Counted from the stretch's first letter, positions 32,702 through 42,073 are shown. The stretch: DNA of 64,000 nt from Actinomycetales bacterium (GCA_002919305.1 PKFB01000033.1:62001-126000); one strand, 5' to 3'. Made by a program: numbers and translations. Notes: generated by a model from the sequence alone, not told the origin.

Positions 32702-34044
32702 TGGGCGATCGCCGCTTCCACCTCGGAGAAGAACTGCTCTACCGCGTCCTCGATCGTCATGCGGTCGAAGAGCACCTCGGTGTGGAGCCGGTCCAGGGTT
32801 CTCCAGGTATCCGCGGATCCGGCCGGTCCGATGATCAACGGCGACCCCACCTGCGACGCCACACGCTCGATGAACTCTGCCTCCACCTGCTGATGCTCAT
32901 TGAGGCCAGACGCGATGGCCTCCCGTACCTGTGGGTTGGCGGGGATACCGCGGTCGGTGCCGATGATGCGTCCGGCCTCCACGCTGTTGACCAGGAAGTC
33001 GACGAAGCGGGCAGCCTCCTCCGGATGTTCGGTGCGGGCGTTGATGGTGTAGATCTGCGACGCCTGTAGCCACATGCCGGGCTGCTCAAACTCGGACTCA
33101 CCCGGCGGGCGCAGCAGCACCAGGGGACGCCCGGACGCGTTCCGGTAGGCGGCCAGCTGGCTGCTCCAGCCGAACTGCATCCCGGCCAGGCCTCGACCGA
33201 TCAGCGACTGCTCCGGGGCGGTCTGAGTCATCAGCTCCGCGGTCACCGAGGCCGGCGGGGTCGCGCCCGCGTCACGCAATGCGATCATTATCTCCCAGAC
33301 CTCGCCGAGGGTTTGCTCGCTGATCCCCAGCCCGCCGTCCTCGGTGTAGAGGGACTCGCCACGCTGCCGGGCGTACAGGTCCAGCAGGTCGGTGCGCATA
33401 AAGTCAGCGACGCCATAGACCCCGTCGGGGGTGTTTTCCGAGATCTGCGTCGCGATTTGAAGGAAGTCGTCCCAGGTCCAGGTGTTGTCGTCGGGCAGCG
33501 GCACCCCCGCCTGCTCGAACACCGTGGGATCGGCGACCAAGGCGTAGGTGTTCACCCCGGTCGGGACGCCGAACTGGGTGTCGTGGAAGTACCCGGCCCG
33601 CAGCGCGGCAGGGTCGAGCTGCTCCATGTTCAGGTGGTCGCTGACCGTCTCCAGGTCCAAAAGCGCGCCGCGGCCACCGTACTCGGCGGGGTAGGCGCCG
33701 CCGAGGGTGATGATGTCCGGCCCTTCACCAGAGGCGATCTGAGTGGCCAGCCGTTCGAAATACGCGTTGAAGTCCGCGGTCTCGCCCTCCACCTCGATGC
33801 CGGGGTTTGCTTCTTCGAAAGCGGCGATGACCTCTTCAGTGGCGGCCGCCCGTTCGTTGTTACCCCACCAGGCGAAACGCAGGCGGACCACGCCGTCGTC
33901 ACTGTCATCTCCGCAGGCGACGGTGGTCGCCAGCATCACACCAGCCACCGCCGCGGTGGCGAGGCGACGGTAGCCAGACCGTAACGGGCGGGCGCGTGAG
34001 GAGTGGGGGAATGTGGTACTCACGGGGGACTTTCTTCCTCTCAT
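32698..34044 (-). CDS. Sugar ABC transporter solute-binding lipoprotein
   Basis: 448 residues. The signal ends in a lipobox (ATTVACG, cysteine near residue 44), so the protein is lipid-anchored on the outer face of the membrane. The mature part has the family-1 extracellular binding fold (LRFAWWGNNERAAATEEVIAAFEEANPGIEVEGE, DIITLGGAYPAEYGGRG, NTWTWDDFLQIATQI, GMQFGWSSQL). A GTG at 34023 is an alternative start. It belongs to a four-gene operon with the two permeases and the glycosidase. Ligand: probably an oligosaccharide. No ATPase gene is present; a shared MsiK-type ATPase elsewhere is usual for actinobacteria. Confidence 0.92.
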   Translation of the reverse strand: MRGRKSPVSTTFPHSSRARPLRSGYRRLATAAVAGVMLATTVACGDDSDDGVVRLRFAWWGNNERAAATEEVIAAFEEANPGIEVEGETADFNAYFERLATQIASGEGPDIITLGGAYPAEYGGRGALLDLETVSDHLNMEQLDPAALRAGYFHDTQFGVPTGVNTYALVADPTVFEQAGVPLPDDNTWTWDDFLQIATQISENTPDGVYGVADFMRTDLLDLYARQRGESLYTEDGGLGISEQTLGEVWEIMIALRDAGATPPASVTAELMTQTAPEQSLIGRGLAGMQFGWSSQLAAYRNASGRPLVLLRPPGESEFEQPGMWLQASQIYTINARTEHPEEAARFVDFLVNSVEAGRIIGTDRGIPANPQVREAIASGLNEHQQVEAEFIERVASQVGSPLIIGPAGSADTWRTLDRLHTEVLFDRMTIEDAVEQFFSEVEAAIAQ

Positions 34045-34060
34045 GTGTGGGGGTAGGGGA

Positions 34061-34945
34061 CTACTTAAGCCCTGTAGTGGCGATGCCCTGAGTCAGGTAG
34101 CGCTGACCAGCGATGAAGAAGCCGAAGATCGGTGCCAAGCCGACGATGGACATGGCGAACAGCTGACCCCAGGCGCTTTCCCCCTCACTGTCCAGGAACG
34201 TGCGCAGCGCCACCGGAACCGTGTACAGGTCGGGGTTGGTGAGGAAGACCAGCTGGCTGAAGAAGTCGTTCCAGGTCCAGATGAAGGTGAACAACGCCGA
34301 GGTCGCCAGCGCCGGGATCGACAACGGCAGGATGATCCGCCAGTAGATCCGGAAGTGTCCGCATCCGTCGATCCGTGCGGCCTCGTCCAGCTCCCGGGGG
34401 AGGGAGCGGATGAACTGCACCATCAAGAAGATGAAGAACGCGTCGACGGCGAAGAACTTCGGCACGATCAACGGCAGATAGGTGTTGATCCAGTCCAGCT
34501 CCGAGAAGAGCACGTACTGCGGAATGATCAACACGTGGATCGGCAGCATCAGGGTCGCGAGCATGGCGGCGAAGAAGAAGCGCCGACCTCGAAATTCCAG
34601 ACGCGCGAACGCGTACGCCGCCAGTGAGCAGGACAGCAGGTTGCCCACGATCGAGGCGATCGCGATCACCGCCGAGTTCAGCAGGTAGCGGTGGAACGGG
34701 TTGCTCAGTGCGGACCAGCCCTCGACATAGTTGCCCAGGTGGAACTGGGTGGGCCAGATGGCGGGGTCCCGGAAGATGAGCTCGTTGGGTTTAAAGGAGC
34801 TGGACAGCATCCACAACAACGGGTAGATCATCACCACGCCGAGCGTGATGAGCAGAAGATGCTTAAACAGCCTGCGGGTGCGGGAGCCGTTCTGTCGTCG
34901 GGTCTGTCGCGGCCGGTCAACGGTCGCCATCGTTGCGTCAGTCAC
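34061..34945 (-). CDS. Sugar ABC transporter permease, MalG type
   Basis: 294 residues with six membrane helices. The EAA loop reads ELDEAARIDGCGHFRIYWRIILPL, the contact site for the cytoplasmic ATPase. The family ending (FFIAGQRYLTQGIATTGLK) is intact. It overlaps the upstream permease gene by eight bases and is followed by the binding-protein gene after 16 bases, so all four genes should be one transcript. It forms the translocation channel together with the MalF-type partner. Confidence 0.93.
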   Translation of the reverse strand: MTDATMATVDRPRQTRRQNGSRTRRLFKHLLLITLGVVMIYPLLWMLSSSFKPNELIFRDPAIWPTQFHLGNYVEGWSALSNPFHRYLLNSAVIAIASIVGNLLSCSLAAYAFARLEFRGRRFFFAAMLATLMLPIHVLIIPQYVLFSELDWINTYLPLIVPKFFAVDAFFIFLMVQFIRSLPRELDEAARIDGCGHFRIYWRIILPLSIPALATSALFTFIWTWNDFFSQLVFLTNPDLYTVPVALRTFLDSEGESAWGQLFAMSIVGLAPIFGFFIAGQRYLTQGIATTGLK

Positions 34946-35981
34946 CGTAGAACACCCATCGCTTGCCGAAGAAGAAGTGGATGCCGGTCAAGGCGGCGAT
35001 GAGCACCAGCAGCGTCCAGGCCATCGCCGACGCGTACCCCATGTCGAAAGAGCCGAAGCCGCGTTGGTAGAGGTACAGGGTGTACAGCAGGGTGGAGTCG
35101 GCTGGACCGCCGGTGCCACCGCTGATCACGAACGCCTGAGTGAAGCTCTGGAAAGCCCCGATCGTCTGCAGCACCAGATTGAAGAAGATGATCGGTGACA
35201 GCAGAGGAAGCGTGATACGGAAGAACTGCGACACCGGTCCCGCGCCATCCACCGAGGCTGCTTCGTAATAAACCGAGGGGATCTGACGCAGCCCGGCCAG
35301 GAAGATCACCATCGGGGAGCCGAAGGTCCAAGCGTTGAGCACCACCAGCGTGCCCAGGGCGTAGTCGGGATGGGCCACCCAGCTGACGCCTTCGATTCCC
35401 ACCTTCTCCAGCAGCTGGTTGATCAACCCGTCACTACCGAAGATCTGCCGCCACAGGATCGCGATGGACACGCTTCCGGCCAGCAGAGACGGCAGGTAGT
35501 ACACCGACCGGTAGATCGCCAGCCCGCGCACGCCTCGGTTCAGCAGCAGCGCCAGCCCGAGGGCCAAGGCCAACTGCAGCGGTACCGATACCAGCACATA
35601 CTTGACGGTGACGAGCAGCGCCTGGTGCAGCCGCGGGTCATCCAGCATGCGCTGGTAGTTGTCTAACCCGGTCCACTCCGGTGCCTGTAGCAGGCTGTAG
35701 TCGGTGAAGGACAGATAAAGCGACGCCAGGATCGGGCCCAGCGTGAACACGGCCATGCCGATGAACCACGGCGTCAGGAATAGGTAAGCAACCCGGTCAC
35801 CGCGACGGCGTTGGGAGGCCTTTCGCCGTTGGTGTGCCGTCATGGCAGCGCTGACCTCACCCGTGGCGCCTGCGGGTGTTCCCGAGAGCGGTGCGGTGTC
35901 CTCCTGTGTGGGGGGCACGGTGGTCAGCAGTGCCCCCGGTGGGGGTGATGCGGGTGAATCAGAACTGGTGCGGTCACTCAT
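34938..35981 (-). CDS. Sugar ABC transporter permease, MalF type
   Basis: 347 residues from ATG 35981, chosen because GAAGGGTG lies seven bases upstream; a TTG five codons earlier is less likely. After a proline/serine-rich cytoplasmic tail there are six membrane helices (YLFLTPWFIGMAVFTLGPI first). The EAA loop reads YEAASVDGAGPVSQFFRITLPLL. It is the first gene of the operon, reading away from the LacI gene, with the AACCGGTT operators in the promoter region. Confidence 0.93.
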   Translation of the reverse strand: MSDRTSSDSPASPPPGALLTTVPPTQEDTAPLSGTPAGATGEVSAAMTAHQRRKASQRRRGDRVAYLFLTPWFIGMAVFTLGPILASLYLSFTDYSLLQAPEWTGLDNYQRMLDDPRLHQALLVTVKYVLVSVPLQLALALGLALLLNRGVRGLAIYRSVYYLPSLLAGSVSIAILWRQIFGSDGLINQLLEKVGIEGVSWVAHPDYALGTLVVLNAWTFGSPMVIFLAGLRQIPSVYYEAASVDGAGPVSQFFRITLPLLSPIIFFNLVLQTIGAFQSFTQAFVISGGTGGPADSTLLYTLYLYQRGFGSFDMGYASAMAWTLLVLIAALTGIHFFFGKRWVFYGD

Positions 35982-36060
35982 CGGAGCACCCTTCAACGAT
36001 CCTTCGACGGGTACCGACCCGGACCCTCCCCGCCCTACGCCACGGCCCCGCCCGGTGAGT

Positions 36061-36195
36061 AACCAGTTTCTAGCAGCGCCTCACAGTCAGTGTCAACGAT
36101 CACATGTCGCGCGGCTCACCTGCGTAAATGACTTGCTTTCGAATGTCTGTTGATCGAAGGAACCGGTTTCCAAAGTCTTGGAGAAACCGGTATCC
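36061..36195. promoter_or_regulatory. LacI-type operator cluster between the sugar operon and its regulator
   Basis: GGAACCGGTTTCC at 36159-36171 has an AACCGGTT palindromic core; GAAACCGGTATCC at 36183-36195 is a second, slightly degenerate copy. A weaker AACCAGTTTC occurs at 36061-36070. The centre-to-centre distance of the first two is about 24 bases. They lie between the divergent MalF-type permease gene and the LacI gene, where both transcripts start, and most likely bind the LacI protein encoded at 36391. The rest of the 409-base gap is without genes. Confidence 0.7.
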
Positions 36196-36390
36196 TGCCT
36201 GGGTGACGACGTGTGTCGAACGGGCGGTCATCATGTGATACCGACTAGATACCGGCGCACCGGCGTCTTCACGTCGTCTGTCCAAAGACGTACGGACGAC
36301 GCCGACGGCGGTCCTGCCTGACCGCGAGCCGGCACCCGGTTGATGGTGCTCGCGGCCGATGGCCGCCGACAAGGGGAGAGGCTGACTGAG

Positions 36391-37482
36391 ATGAGTCTGA
36401 AGACCGACGGTCTTCGGCATGACGAAGAAGACTCGTCGCCGCTTCGGCGGACTTCTCGCAGAAACACCACACGTCGGGAACGAGTGGCCCCCAACATCGG
36501 ACATGTCGCGGCCGCGGCCGGGGTGTCGCGGGCGACCGTCTCACGGGTCATGAACGGCAGCCCAACCGTGGCACCCGAGTTGGCCGCCCGGGTCCGGGCC
36601 GCAGCCGAGGCGCTCAACTACCAGCCCAGCCGGCTGGCACGCAGCCTCGCGCTCGGACGCACCAGCGTCGTGTCGCTCATCGTGCCTGACCTGTCCAACC
36701 CGATGTTCCAGGACATCCTCAGAGGGCTCAGTCAGGCCGCCGCCGCTCAAGGACACCGACTGCTGGTCGCCGAGTCGAACGAGAACATCCAAGAGGAGAA
36801 GATCCTGGCACTGGAGGCCCGCCGCCACTCCGACGGGCTGGTGCTCGCTTCGCCTCGGGTTCCCGAAGAGGAACTGCTGACCCTCAGCGAGCAGCTGGCT
36901 CCCGTGGTGTTGCTCAACCGGGAGGTACCCGGCAGCAACCTGCCCTCTCTGTCAGTGGACTATGCCGCCGGGATCCGGGCCATCGTGACCCACCTGCTGT
37001 CCTTGGGGCATCGCCACCTGGTCTATCTGGCCGGTCCGGTGGCCAGCGCCTCCAACCAGGAGCGGGTCGCCGCGCTCCGGGCGGCGTCGGTCGCCACCCC
37101 GGGATTCACCCTTACCGAGATCCCCTGCGGTTCCATGTTCGAGGACGGACACGCCGCGGCCCGGGCCGTGCTCGCCACCAAGGCCACGGCGGTGGTGGCC
37201 TTCAACGACATGGTGGCCTTCGGCACCCTCAGCGGCCTGCATGAACTAGGTGTCGCTGTCCCCGACGACATCTCGATCACCGGCTTCGACGACATTCCCT
37301 TCGCCCGGTACACCACACCCCCGTTGACCACCGCGTCGATCCCGAAAAACGAACTCGGCAAGCAGGCCTGGGACCGGCTGTGGGCGTTGATGAACGGTGA
37401 ATCCCCGGGCCACAACGTGCACTTCCAGCCCCGGCTGCTGATACGGGAGAGCACCGGACCCGCCCCAACGCGACACGCGTAA
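36391..37482 (+). CDS. LacI-family transcriptional regulator of the sugar locus
   Basis: 363 residues from ATG 36391 (MSLKTDGL), with GGGGAGAGG upstream; an ATG at 36340 is in frame but less likely. A 30-residue polar stretch precedes the helix-turn-helix (NIGHVAAAAGVSRATVSRVMNG), which is followed by the hinge helix region LNYQPSRLARSLALG and the sugar-binding domain (TSVVSLIVPDLSNPMFQDILRGL, TAVVAFNDMVAFGTL, ISITGFDDIPFARYTTPPLTT). It heads a plus-strand unit with the GH5-like gene and is divergent from the transport operon. The inducer is probably a hydrolysis product of the imported glycan. Confidence 0.92.
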   Translation: MSLKTDGLRHDEEDSSPLRRTSRRNTTRRERVAPNIGHVAAAAGVSRATVSRVMNGSPTVAPELAARVRAAAEALNYQPSRLARSLALGRTSVVSLIVPDLSNPMFQDILRGLSQAAAAQGHRLLVAESNENIQEEKILALEARRHSDGLVLASPRVPEEELLTLSEQLAPVVLLNREVPGSNLPSLSVDYAAGIRAIVTHLLSLGHRHLVYLAGPVASASNQERVAALRAASVATPGFTLTEIPCGSMFEDGHAAARAVLATKATAVVAFNDMVAFGTLSGLHELGVAVPDDISITGFDDIPFARYTTPPLTTASIPKNELGKQAWDRLWALMNGESPGHNVHFQPRLLIRESTGPAPTRHA

Positions 37483-37567
37483 GGCGACAACCGCCAACGC
37501 CCCAAACATCCCGCCGGCATCGCGCCGGTTGGGTGATCACCCAATGACACACCTCTAAGGAGGCGAC

Positions 37568-38953
37568 GTGGAGCGGCTCGCGTGGCTCAAGGTCGACGGC
37601 ACACGGCTCGTGGACGAGACCGGTCGGACCGTGGTGCTCACCGGGGTCGGCCTGGGCGGCTGGCTGAACATGGAGAACTTCATCACCGGCTACCCGGCGA
37701 CCGAGTCGCTGCAGCGCCAGGCGCTGCGCCGCGTCCTAGGACAGGAGGGCTACGACAGGTTCTTCCGTCGCTTCCTGACGGACTTCTTCGACGTCGATGA
37801 CGCCCGTTACCTGGCTTCGTTGGGGTTGAATTCGGTGCGGGTACCGTTCAGCTATCGGCACTTTGAGGACGATGACCGGCCCTTCCAGCTGAAGGAGGAG
37901 GGCTTTCGGTGGCTGGACCGGATCGTTGACATCTGCGCGGATGCGGGCTTGTACACGATCCTGGATCTGCACGCGGCCCCGGGCTACCAGAACCAGAACT
38001 GGCACTGTGACAACCCCACTCACTGGGCGTTGTTCTGGACCCACCGCCATTTCCAGGACCGGGTGATACATCTGTGGGAGGCGCTCGCCGACCGGTACCG
38101 GGACAACCCCGCGGTCGCCGGCTACAACCCGCTCAATGAGCCGGCGGACCCCTCGGGCGAGGTCATCGGTCCGTTTTATGAGCGGCTGGAGCGGGCTATC
38201 CGCGCCGTGGATTCCCGGCATGTGCTGTTTTTGGACGGGAATCGCTACTCCACGGATTTCTCTATGTTCACCGAACCGTTCCCCAACACCATCTACACCG
38301 CCCATGACTACGCACTGCCGGGCATCGCCGTCGACGGGGTGTACCCGGGGGTGACGCGAGGGGAATACTTCGATCGTTCGGTCGTGGAACAGACGTTCCT
38401 GCGGCGTACCGAATTTATGAGACGAACAGGGACGCCGATCTGGATCGGCGAGTTCGGGCCCATGTACACCGCGGATCCTGAACGCAACGCCCAGCGGTAC
38501 CAGCTGCTGCGGGATCAGTTGGAGATCTACCACCAGTACGGAGCTAGTTGGGCATTGTGGACTTATAAGGACATCGGACTACAGGGATTGGTGTACGCGC
38601 GGCCGGATTCTGCTTATCTACAGCGGATCAAGCCGGCCCTGGATAAGAAACGACGGCTGGGCACCGACTCCTGGGGAGGCGACCCCCGGAACGTGCGACA
38701 CATCCTCGACCCCATCGAAGAGTTTTTCGATAAGGAGTTCCGCGATTTCACCCCCTTCCCGTGGGGGCGGCGGGCCTGGATCAACCTCCTTGTCCGTCAC
38801 ATTCTGCTCGCCGAACCGCTGGTGGAGGACTTCGCGCGGTGCTTCGTCGGGGTCACTCCCGACGAAGCCGAGGAGCTGGCCGGCTCCTTCGCGTTCCACG
38901 AGTGTGTCCGCCGTGAGGAGCTGGCGCAGGTGCTCCGCGAACGGTTGACCTGA
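37568..38953 (+). CDS. Cytoplasmic GH5-like glycoside hydrolase (glucanase/glucosidase type)
   Basis: 461 residues from GTG 37568, with AAGGAGG upstream. It has the (beta/alpha)8 pattern of family 5: LTGVGLGGWLNMENFI at the start, NSVRVPFSYRHFED, YTILDLHAAPGYQNQNWH, the acid/base glutamate in YNPLNEPADP (Glu191) and the nucleophile in WIGEFGPM (Glu295). No signal peptide is present, so it works on imported oligosaccharides. A C-terminal extension of about 90 residues (EEFFDKEFRDFTPF...) follows the barrel and matches no family that I know. It probably shares control with the LacI gene 85 bases upstream. Confidence 0.88.
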   Translation: MERLAWLKVDGTRLVDETGRTVVLTGVGLGGWLNMENFITGYPATESLQRQALRRVLGQEGYDRFFRRFLTDFFDVDDARYLASLGLNSVRVPFSYRHFEDDDRPFQLKEEGFRWLDRIVDICADAGLYTILDLHAAPGYQNQNWHCDNPTHWALFWTHRHFQDRVIHLWEALADRYRDNPAVAGYNPLNEPADPSGEVIGPFYERLERAIRAVDSRHVLFLDGNRYSTDFSMFTEPFPNTIYTAHDYALPGIAVDGVYPGVTRGEYFDRSVVEQTFLRRTEFMRRTGTPIWIGEFGPMYTADPERNAQRYQLLRDQLEIYHQYGASWALWTYKDIGLQGLVYARPDSAYLQRIKPALDKKRRLGTDSWGGDPRNVRHILDPIEEFFDKEFRDFTPFPWGRRAWINLLVRHILLAEPLVEDFARCFVGVTPDEAEELAGSFAFHECVRREELAQVLRERLT

Positions 38954-39315
38954 CACACGGGTCTTAACGCGGTTGGCCCGCTGGGCGGCAGCGGAGGAGC
39001 CGTCGCGGCGGGCGTACCCCTGTATCGCCGTGCAGGCATGAAATGCCCATGGCGGGGAACCGGTCCGAGGCGTCGTGGCATCCCAAACATGAGGTGCCAC
39101 CCGTGGCCCGTTCGCGGATCGGATAGTGCGGGCTGAGCTGGTCTAACCCCGCGATGGGCTCACCAGTGCATGCGCCATATCCCCAGGAAGTGTGGGGACC
39201 GGTCCGTGACGGGCTTGGTGAGGGTACGCGTCGATTTGGCAGACCATGACCGGCGGGGAAGGATGGGGGAGCCGGCACGTTATCTGTGAAATCTGTCCCG
39301 GAAAGAAACCATCTG
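38954..39315. other. Intergenic region without a recognisable gene
   Basis: Nothing that I can support as a gene or clear hairpin lies in these 362 bases. The end of the stretch probably contains the promoter of the following response-regulator gene. Confidence 0.5.
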
Positions 39316-39975
39316 ATGTCATCATCGTCCGCGTCATCCTCGCGGCCAATCCGGGTTCTCCTGGTCGAGGACCACGACATGGTGGCCGAGGCCATCGGTC
39401 TGGCACTGGAACAGGTGTCAGACATCCGCATCGTGACCCGATGCGGATCTATAGCGGCGGCGATGGTCGATATCAGCCGATGCCTGCCCGATGTGGTGGT
39501 CCTCGATCGACGTCTGCCGGACGGGGACGGGATTGAGGCGATCGCCCAGTTAGAGAAGGAAGCCCCCGGTACCCGGGTGCTGGTGTTGACCGGTGAGGCC
39601 ACTGCGGCCATGGCCGCCCGGGTGGCCGAGGCGGGCGGCGCGGGTCTATTACTGAAGTCCGCCGGGTTGGAGGAGTTGCAAACCGCGGTGCGGCGGGTCG
39701 CCGCCGGCGAGGTGGTCTTCGCGCCCGAGCTACTGGCCGGGGTGCTCAACCGGCTCACCGGCCGGGTGGCCAGGGCCGGTACGGCTTTGACCAGCCGGGA
39801 GCGCGAGGTACTCCTGCGGCTGGCCGAAGGGGACAGCATCAAGGAGATCAGCGGGCGTCTGGGTGTGGCGCACAATACAGCCCGTAACCATGTGCAACGG
39901 ATACTGGAGAAGCTAGGGGCCCGCTCCAGACTGGAAGCGGTGGCGATCGCACGGCGGGAAGGCCTGCTGGACTGA
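39316..39975 (+). CDS. NarL/LuxR-type response regulator
   Basis: 219 residues from ATG 39316 (GTG 39286 is an alternative). The receiver domain (IRVLLVEDHDMVAEAIGLALE) carries the acidic pocket and the phosphorylation aspartate in VVVLDRRLPDGDG. It is followed by a LuxR helix-turn-helix (LTSREREVLLRLAEGDSIKEISGRLGVAHNTARNHVQRILEKLGARSRLEAV). It is the first of four signalling genes on the plus strand and the only one with a DNA-binding domain. The sensor kinase at 40581 is a plausible partner. Confidence 0.92.
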   Translation: MSSSSASSSRPIRVLLVEDHDMVAEAIGLALEQVSDIRIVTRCGSIAAAMVDISRCLPDVVVLDRRLPDGDGIEAIAQLEKEAPGTRVLVLTGEATAAMAARVAEAGGAGLLLKSAGLEELQTAVRRVAAGEVVFAPELLAGVLNRLTGRVARAGTALTSREREVLLRLAEGDSIKEISGRLGVAHNTARNHVQRILEKLGARSRLEAVAIARREGLLD

Positions 39976-40069
39976 TGCATTTGCATCAGCCGTTGCCCTG
40001 CTTTTGAACCAGAAAATTTGACGCCGCTGCCTCTGGTGACACCGCTTTCCGCGACGAACAGTAGTCAAA

Positions 40070-40507
40070 ATGAGCACGCAGGAAGGGATGTACGCGATCG
40101 AGCGGTGTCTGGCCGATGAGCCGGGCAGCGTGACGCTGGCTCGTGACATCACCCGCCACGCTCTGAGTGAGTATCACTACCGCGGCCCACAGGACGATGT
40201 GCTGTTGGTCGTGTCTGAACTGGTCACCAACGCGTTGGTGCACGGGCGTGGCACTCCGGTTCTCCGTCTGGTGGGTGATGCCGTACGGATCCGCGTCGAG
40301 GTCAGTGATGGTGACCCCGGGCTTCCACAGTGCAAGGAACCCGGTCCGTCGGGCGGGTGGGGCCTGAACCTCGTGGAACAGCTCGCCGTCGGGTGGGGAG
40401 CCAGCCCGCGAGACGGTGGGAAGGTCGTGTGGTGTGAGCTGGAGGCCACGGCGGAACCGACCATGGCGACGCCCCACGGCGGCGCCTCCGAGAACGCCGC
40501 CGCTTAA
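40070..40507 (+). CDS. RsbW-like ATP-binding protein (anti-sigma-factor-type GHKL ATPase)
   Basis: 145 residues of an isolated histidine-kinase-like ATPase domain: the N box VVSELVTNALVHG, the G1 box EVSDGDPGLP, and GGWGLNLVEQLAVGWG for the G2/lid region. In actinobacteria many such small proteins act as anti-sigma factors or serine kinases that regulate sigma factors. No partner anti-anti-sigma or sigma gene is adjacent. It sits between the LuxR-type regulator and the sensor kinase, so it may belong to the same signalling group. Confidence 0.85.
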   Translation: MSTQEGMYAIERCLADEPGSVTLARDITRHALSEYHYRGPQDDVLLVVSELVTNALVHGRGTPVLRLVGDAVRIRVEVSDGDPGLPQCKEPGPSGGWGLNLVEQLAVGWGASPRDGGKVVWCELEATAEPTMATPHGGASENAAA

Positions 40508-40580
40508 AGAAGCCAAACTAACACGCCTTGCGGTGTGGATCTCGCCGGCGCGAAGTCACTGGAGTGTGTCAAGCTTCGGT

Positions 40581-41693
40581 ATGACCGCCACACCGCCCCG
40601 GCGACAGTGCGACCGCAATACTCCTCCCAAGCCCCCCTCGAGCGAAGACATTACGCTAGGGCTGTTTGTCCAGAACGTGCTTGACTACGCGATTTTCCTG
40701 ATGGATGCCCAAGGGCGCATCATCAGTTGGAACGCCGGCGCGGAACGGATCAAGGGTTACTCGACCGAAGAGATCATCGGCAAGCACTTCTCAATCTTCT
40801 ATCCGCCGGAGGAGGTCGCCGCCGGCAAACCAGACTGGGAGCTGGAGGTGGCGGCTGCCGAAGGTCGCATGGAGGACGAAGGCTGGCGGGTCCGCAAAGA
40901 CGGGACGTGGTTTTGGGCCAACGTCGTCATCACGGCGCTCTACGACGATCAGGGGCGTCTGGTGGGCTTCGGGAAGGTCACCCGAGACATGAGTGAGCGA
41001 CGCGCCGCCGAAAAGGCTCTGACCCAACGCAGACGGCTGTTGGCTCACCTGGTTCAGGCGCAGGAGATGGAGCGGCGTCGCATCGCCTGGGATGTGCATG
41101 ACGATTCGATCCAGGCCATGACCACCGTCGCGATGAGACTGCAGCTCCTCGCCGCGAAATTACCTGAGGAGTCCGCGGAGTCGGTACGGCAGCTCAACGA
41201 GGCCGTCACCGCGAGCATCGGACGACTCCGTGACCTGGTTTTTCGACTCCGGCCGCCAGGTATCGACAGCAGTGGGTTGGTGGAGTCCTTGTCCAGTTAT
41301 CTGGAGCAGGTGGTCTCGCAGTGGGGATTGACATATGCGCTGCACGATGAGTTGAAGTACGAACCGCCTCCCGAGCCGACCATCACTGTTTTCCGGATCT
41401 GCCAGGAGGCCCTGACCAACATTCGCAAGCACGCCCACGCCAGCTCCGTCACCGTGTCCCTGGCCACGGTCGACCAGGGGGTGCTAGTACGCGTCAGCGA
41501 CGACGGTATCGGCATTGATGAGCAGGCATTCGACCAGCTTTCGGGACTGGAACACTTCGGCATGAACGAGATGCGGGAGCGGGCCGAAACCGCCGGAGGC
41601 TGGTGGAAAATCCGCGGGCAACCCGGAATCGGGACCACCGTCGAATTCTGGGTGCCGGCCCCACTATCTCCCGACGGGAGCCAGATGTCATGA
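40581..41693 (+). CDS. PAS-domain sensor histidine kinase (HisKA_3 type)
   Basis: 370 residues from ATG 40581; the longer upstream frame overlaps the previous gene and is arginine-rich shadow sequence. The PAS domain spans about residues 18-135 (LDYAIFLMDAQGRIISWNAGAERIKGYSTEEIIGKHFSIFYPPEE, then WRVRKDGTWFWANVVITALYDDQGRLVGFGKVTRDM). The dimerisation box with phospho-histidine is EMERRRIAWDVHDDSIQAM. The ATPase part reads FRICQEALTNIRKHAHAS, VRVSDDGIGID and GMNEMRERAETAGG. No membrane helix is present, so it senses inside the cell. Its stop overlaps the next response-regulator gene by four bases. Confidence 0.92.
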   Translation: MTATPPRRQCDRNTPPKPPSSEDITLGLFVQNVLDYAIFLMDAQGRIISWNAGAERIKGYSTEEIIGKHFSIFYPPEEVAAGKPDWELEVAAAEGRMEDEGWRVRKDGTWFWANVVITALYDDQGRLVGFGKVTRDMSERRAAEKALTQRRRLLAHLVQAQEMERRRIAWDVHDDSIQAMTTVAMRLQLLAAKLPEESAESVRQLNEAVTASIGRLRDLVFRLRPPGIDSSGLVESLSSYLEQVVSQWGLTYALHDELKYEPPPEPTITVFRICQEALTNIRKHAHASSVTVSLATVDQGVLVRVSDDGIGIDEQAFDQLSGLEHFGMNEMRERAETAGGWWKIRGQPGIGTTVEFWVPAPLSPDGSQMS

Positions 41694-42073
41694 TCCAGGC
41701 GCCGAAGCGGGTGAGTGTGCTCATCGGGGACGATGAGCCGATGATCCGTGAGGCGCTTCGGGAGGTCCTCGAGGCGGAACCGGACATCGAGGTCGTCGCG
41801 GTGGCAGAGGATGTTGACGAGACGATCTTACTTGCCGCGCAGCACGCCCCGACGGTAGCCATCATCGATGTCCGGATGCCCAACGGCGGTGGGGCACGCG
41901 CGGCCCGGGAGATCCGCTCGCAGTCTCCTGGTACCCGAATCATGGCCTTCTCCGCGTACGGGGATAACGGGATCGTTGATGAGATGGTGCGAGCCGGTGT
42001 GAGCGAATATCTGCTCAAGGGCACCTCGAATGCCGCCATCGTGGCGGCGGTCCGCCGCATCGCCGCGGCGTGA
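41690..42073 (+). CDS. Receiver-only response regulator
   Basis: 127 residues from ATG 41690, overlapping the kinase stop (ATGA). It is a complete receiver fold: VSVLIGDDEPMIREALREVLEAEP, the phospho-aspartate in AIIDVRMPNGGG, the conserved serine/threonine region FSAYGDNG and the lysine in YLLKGTSN. No effector domain follows. It therefore cannot bind DNA itself; it may pass phosphate on, act by protein contact, or be a sink for the kinase. Translational coupling makes the kinase its cognate partner. Confidence 0.88.
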   Translation: MIQAPKRVSVLIGDDEPMIREALREVLEAEPDIEVVAVAEDVDETILLAAQHAPTVAIIDVRMPNGGGARAAREIRSQSPGTRIMAFSAYGDNGIVDEMVRAGVSEYLLKGTSNAAIVAAVRRIAAA

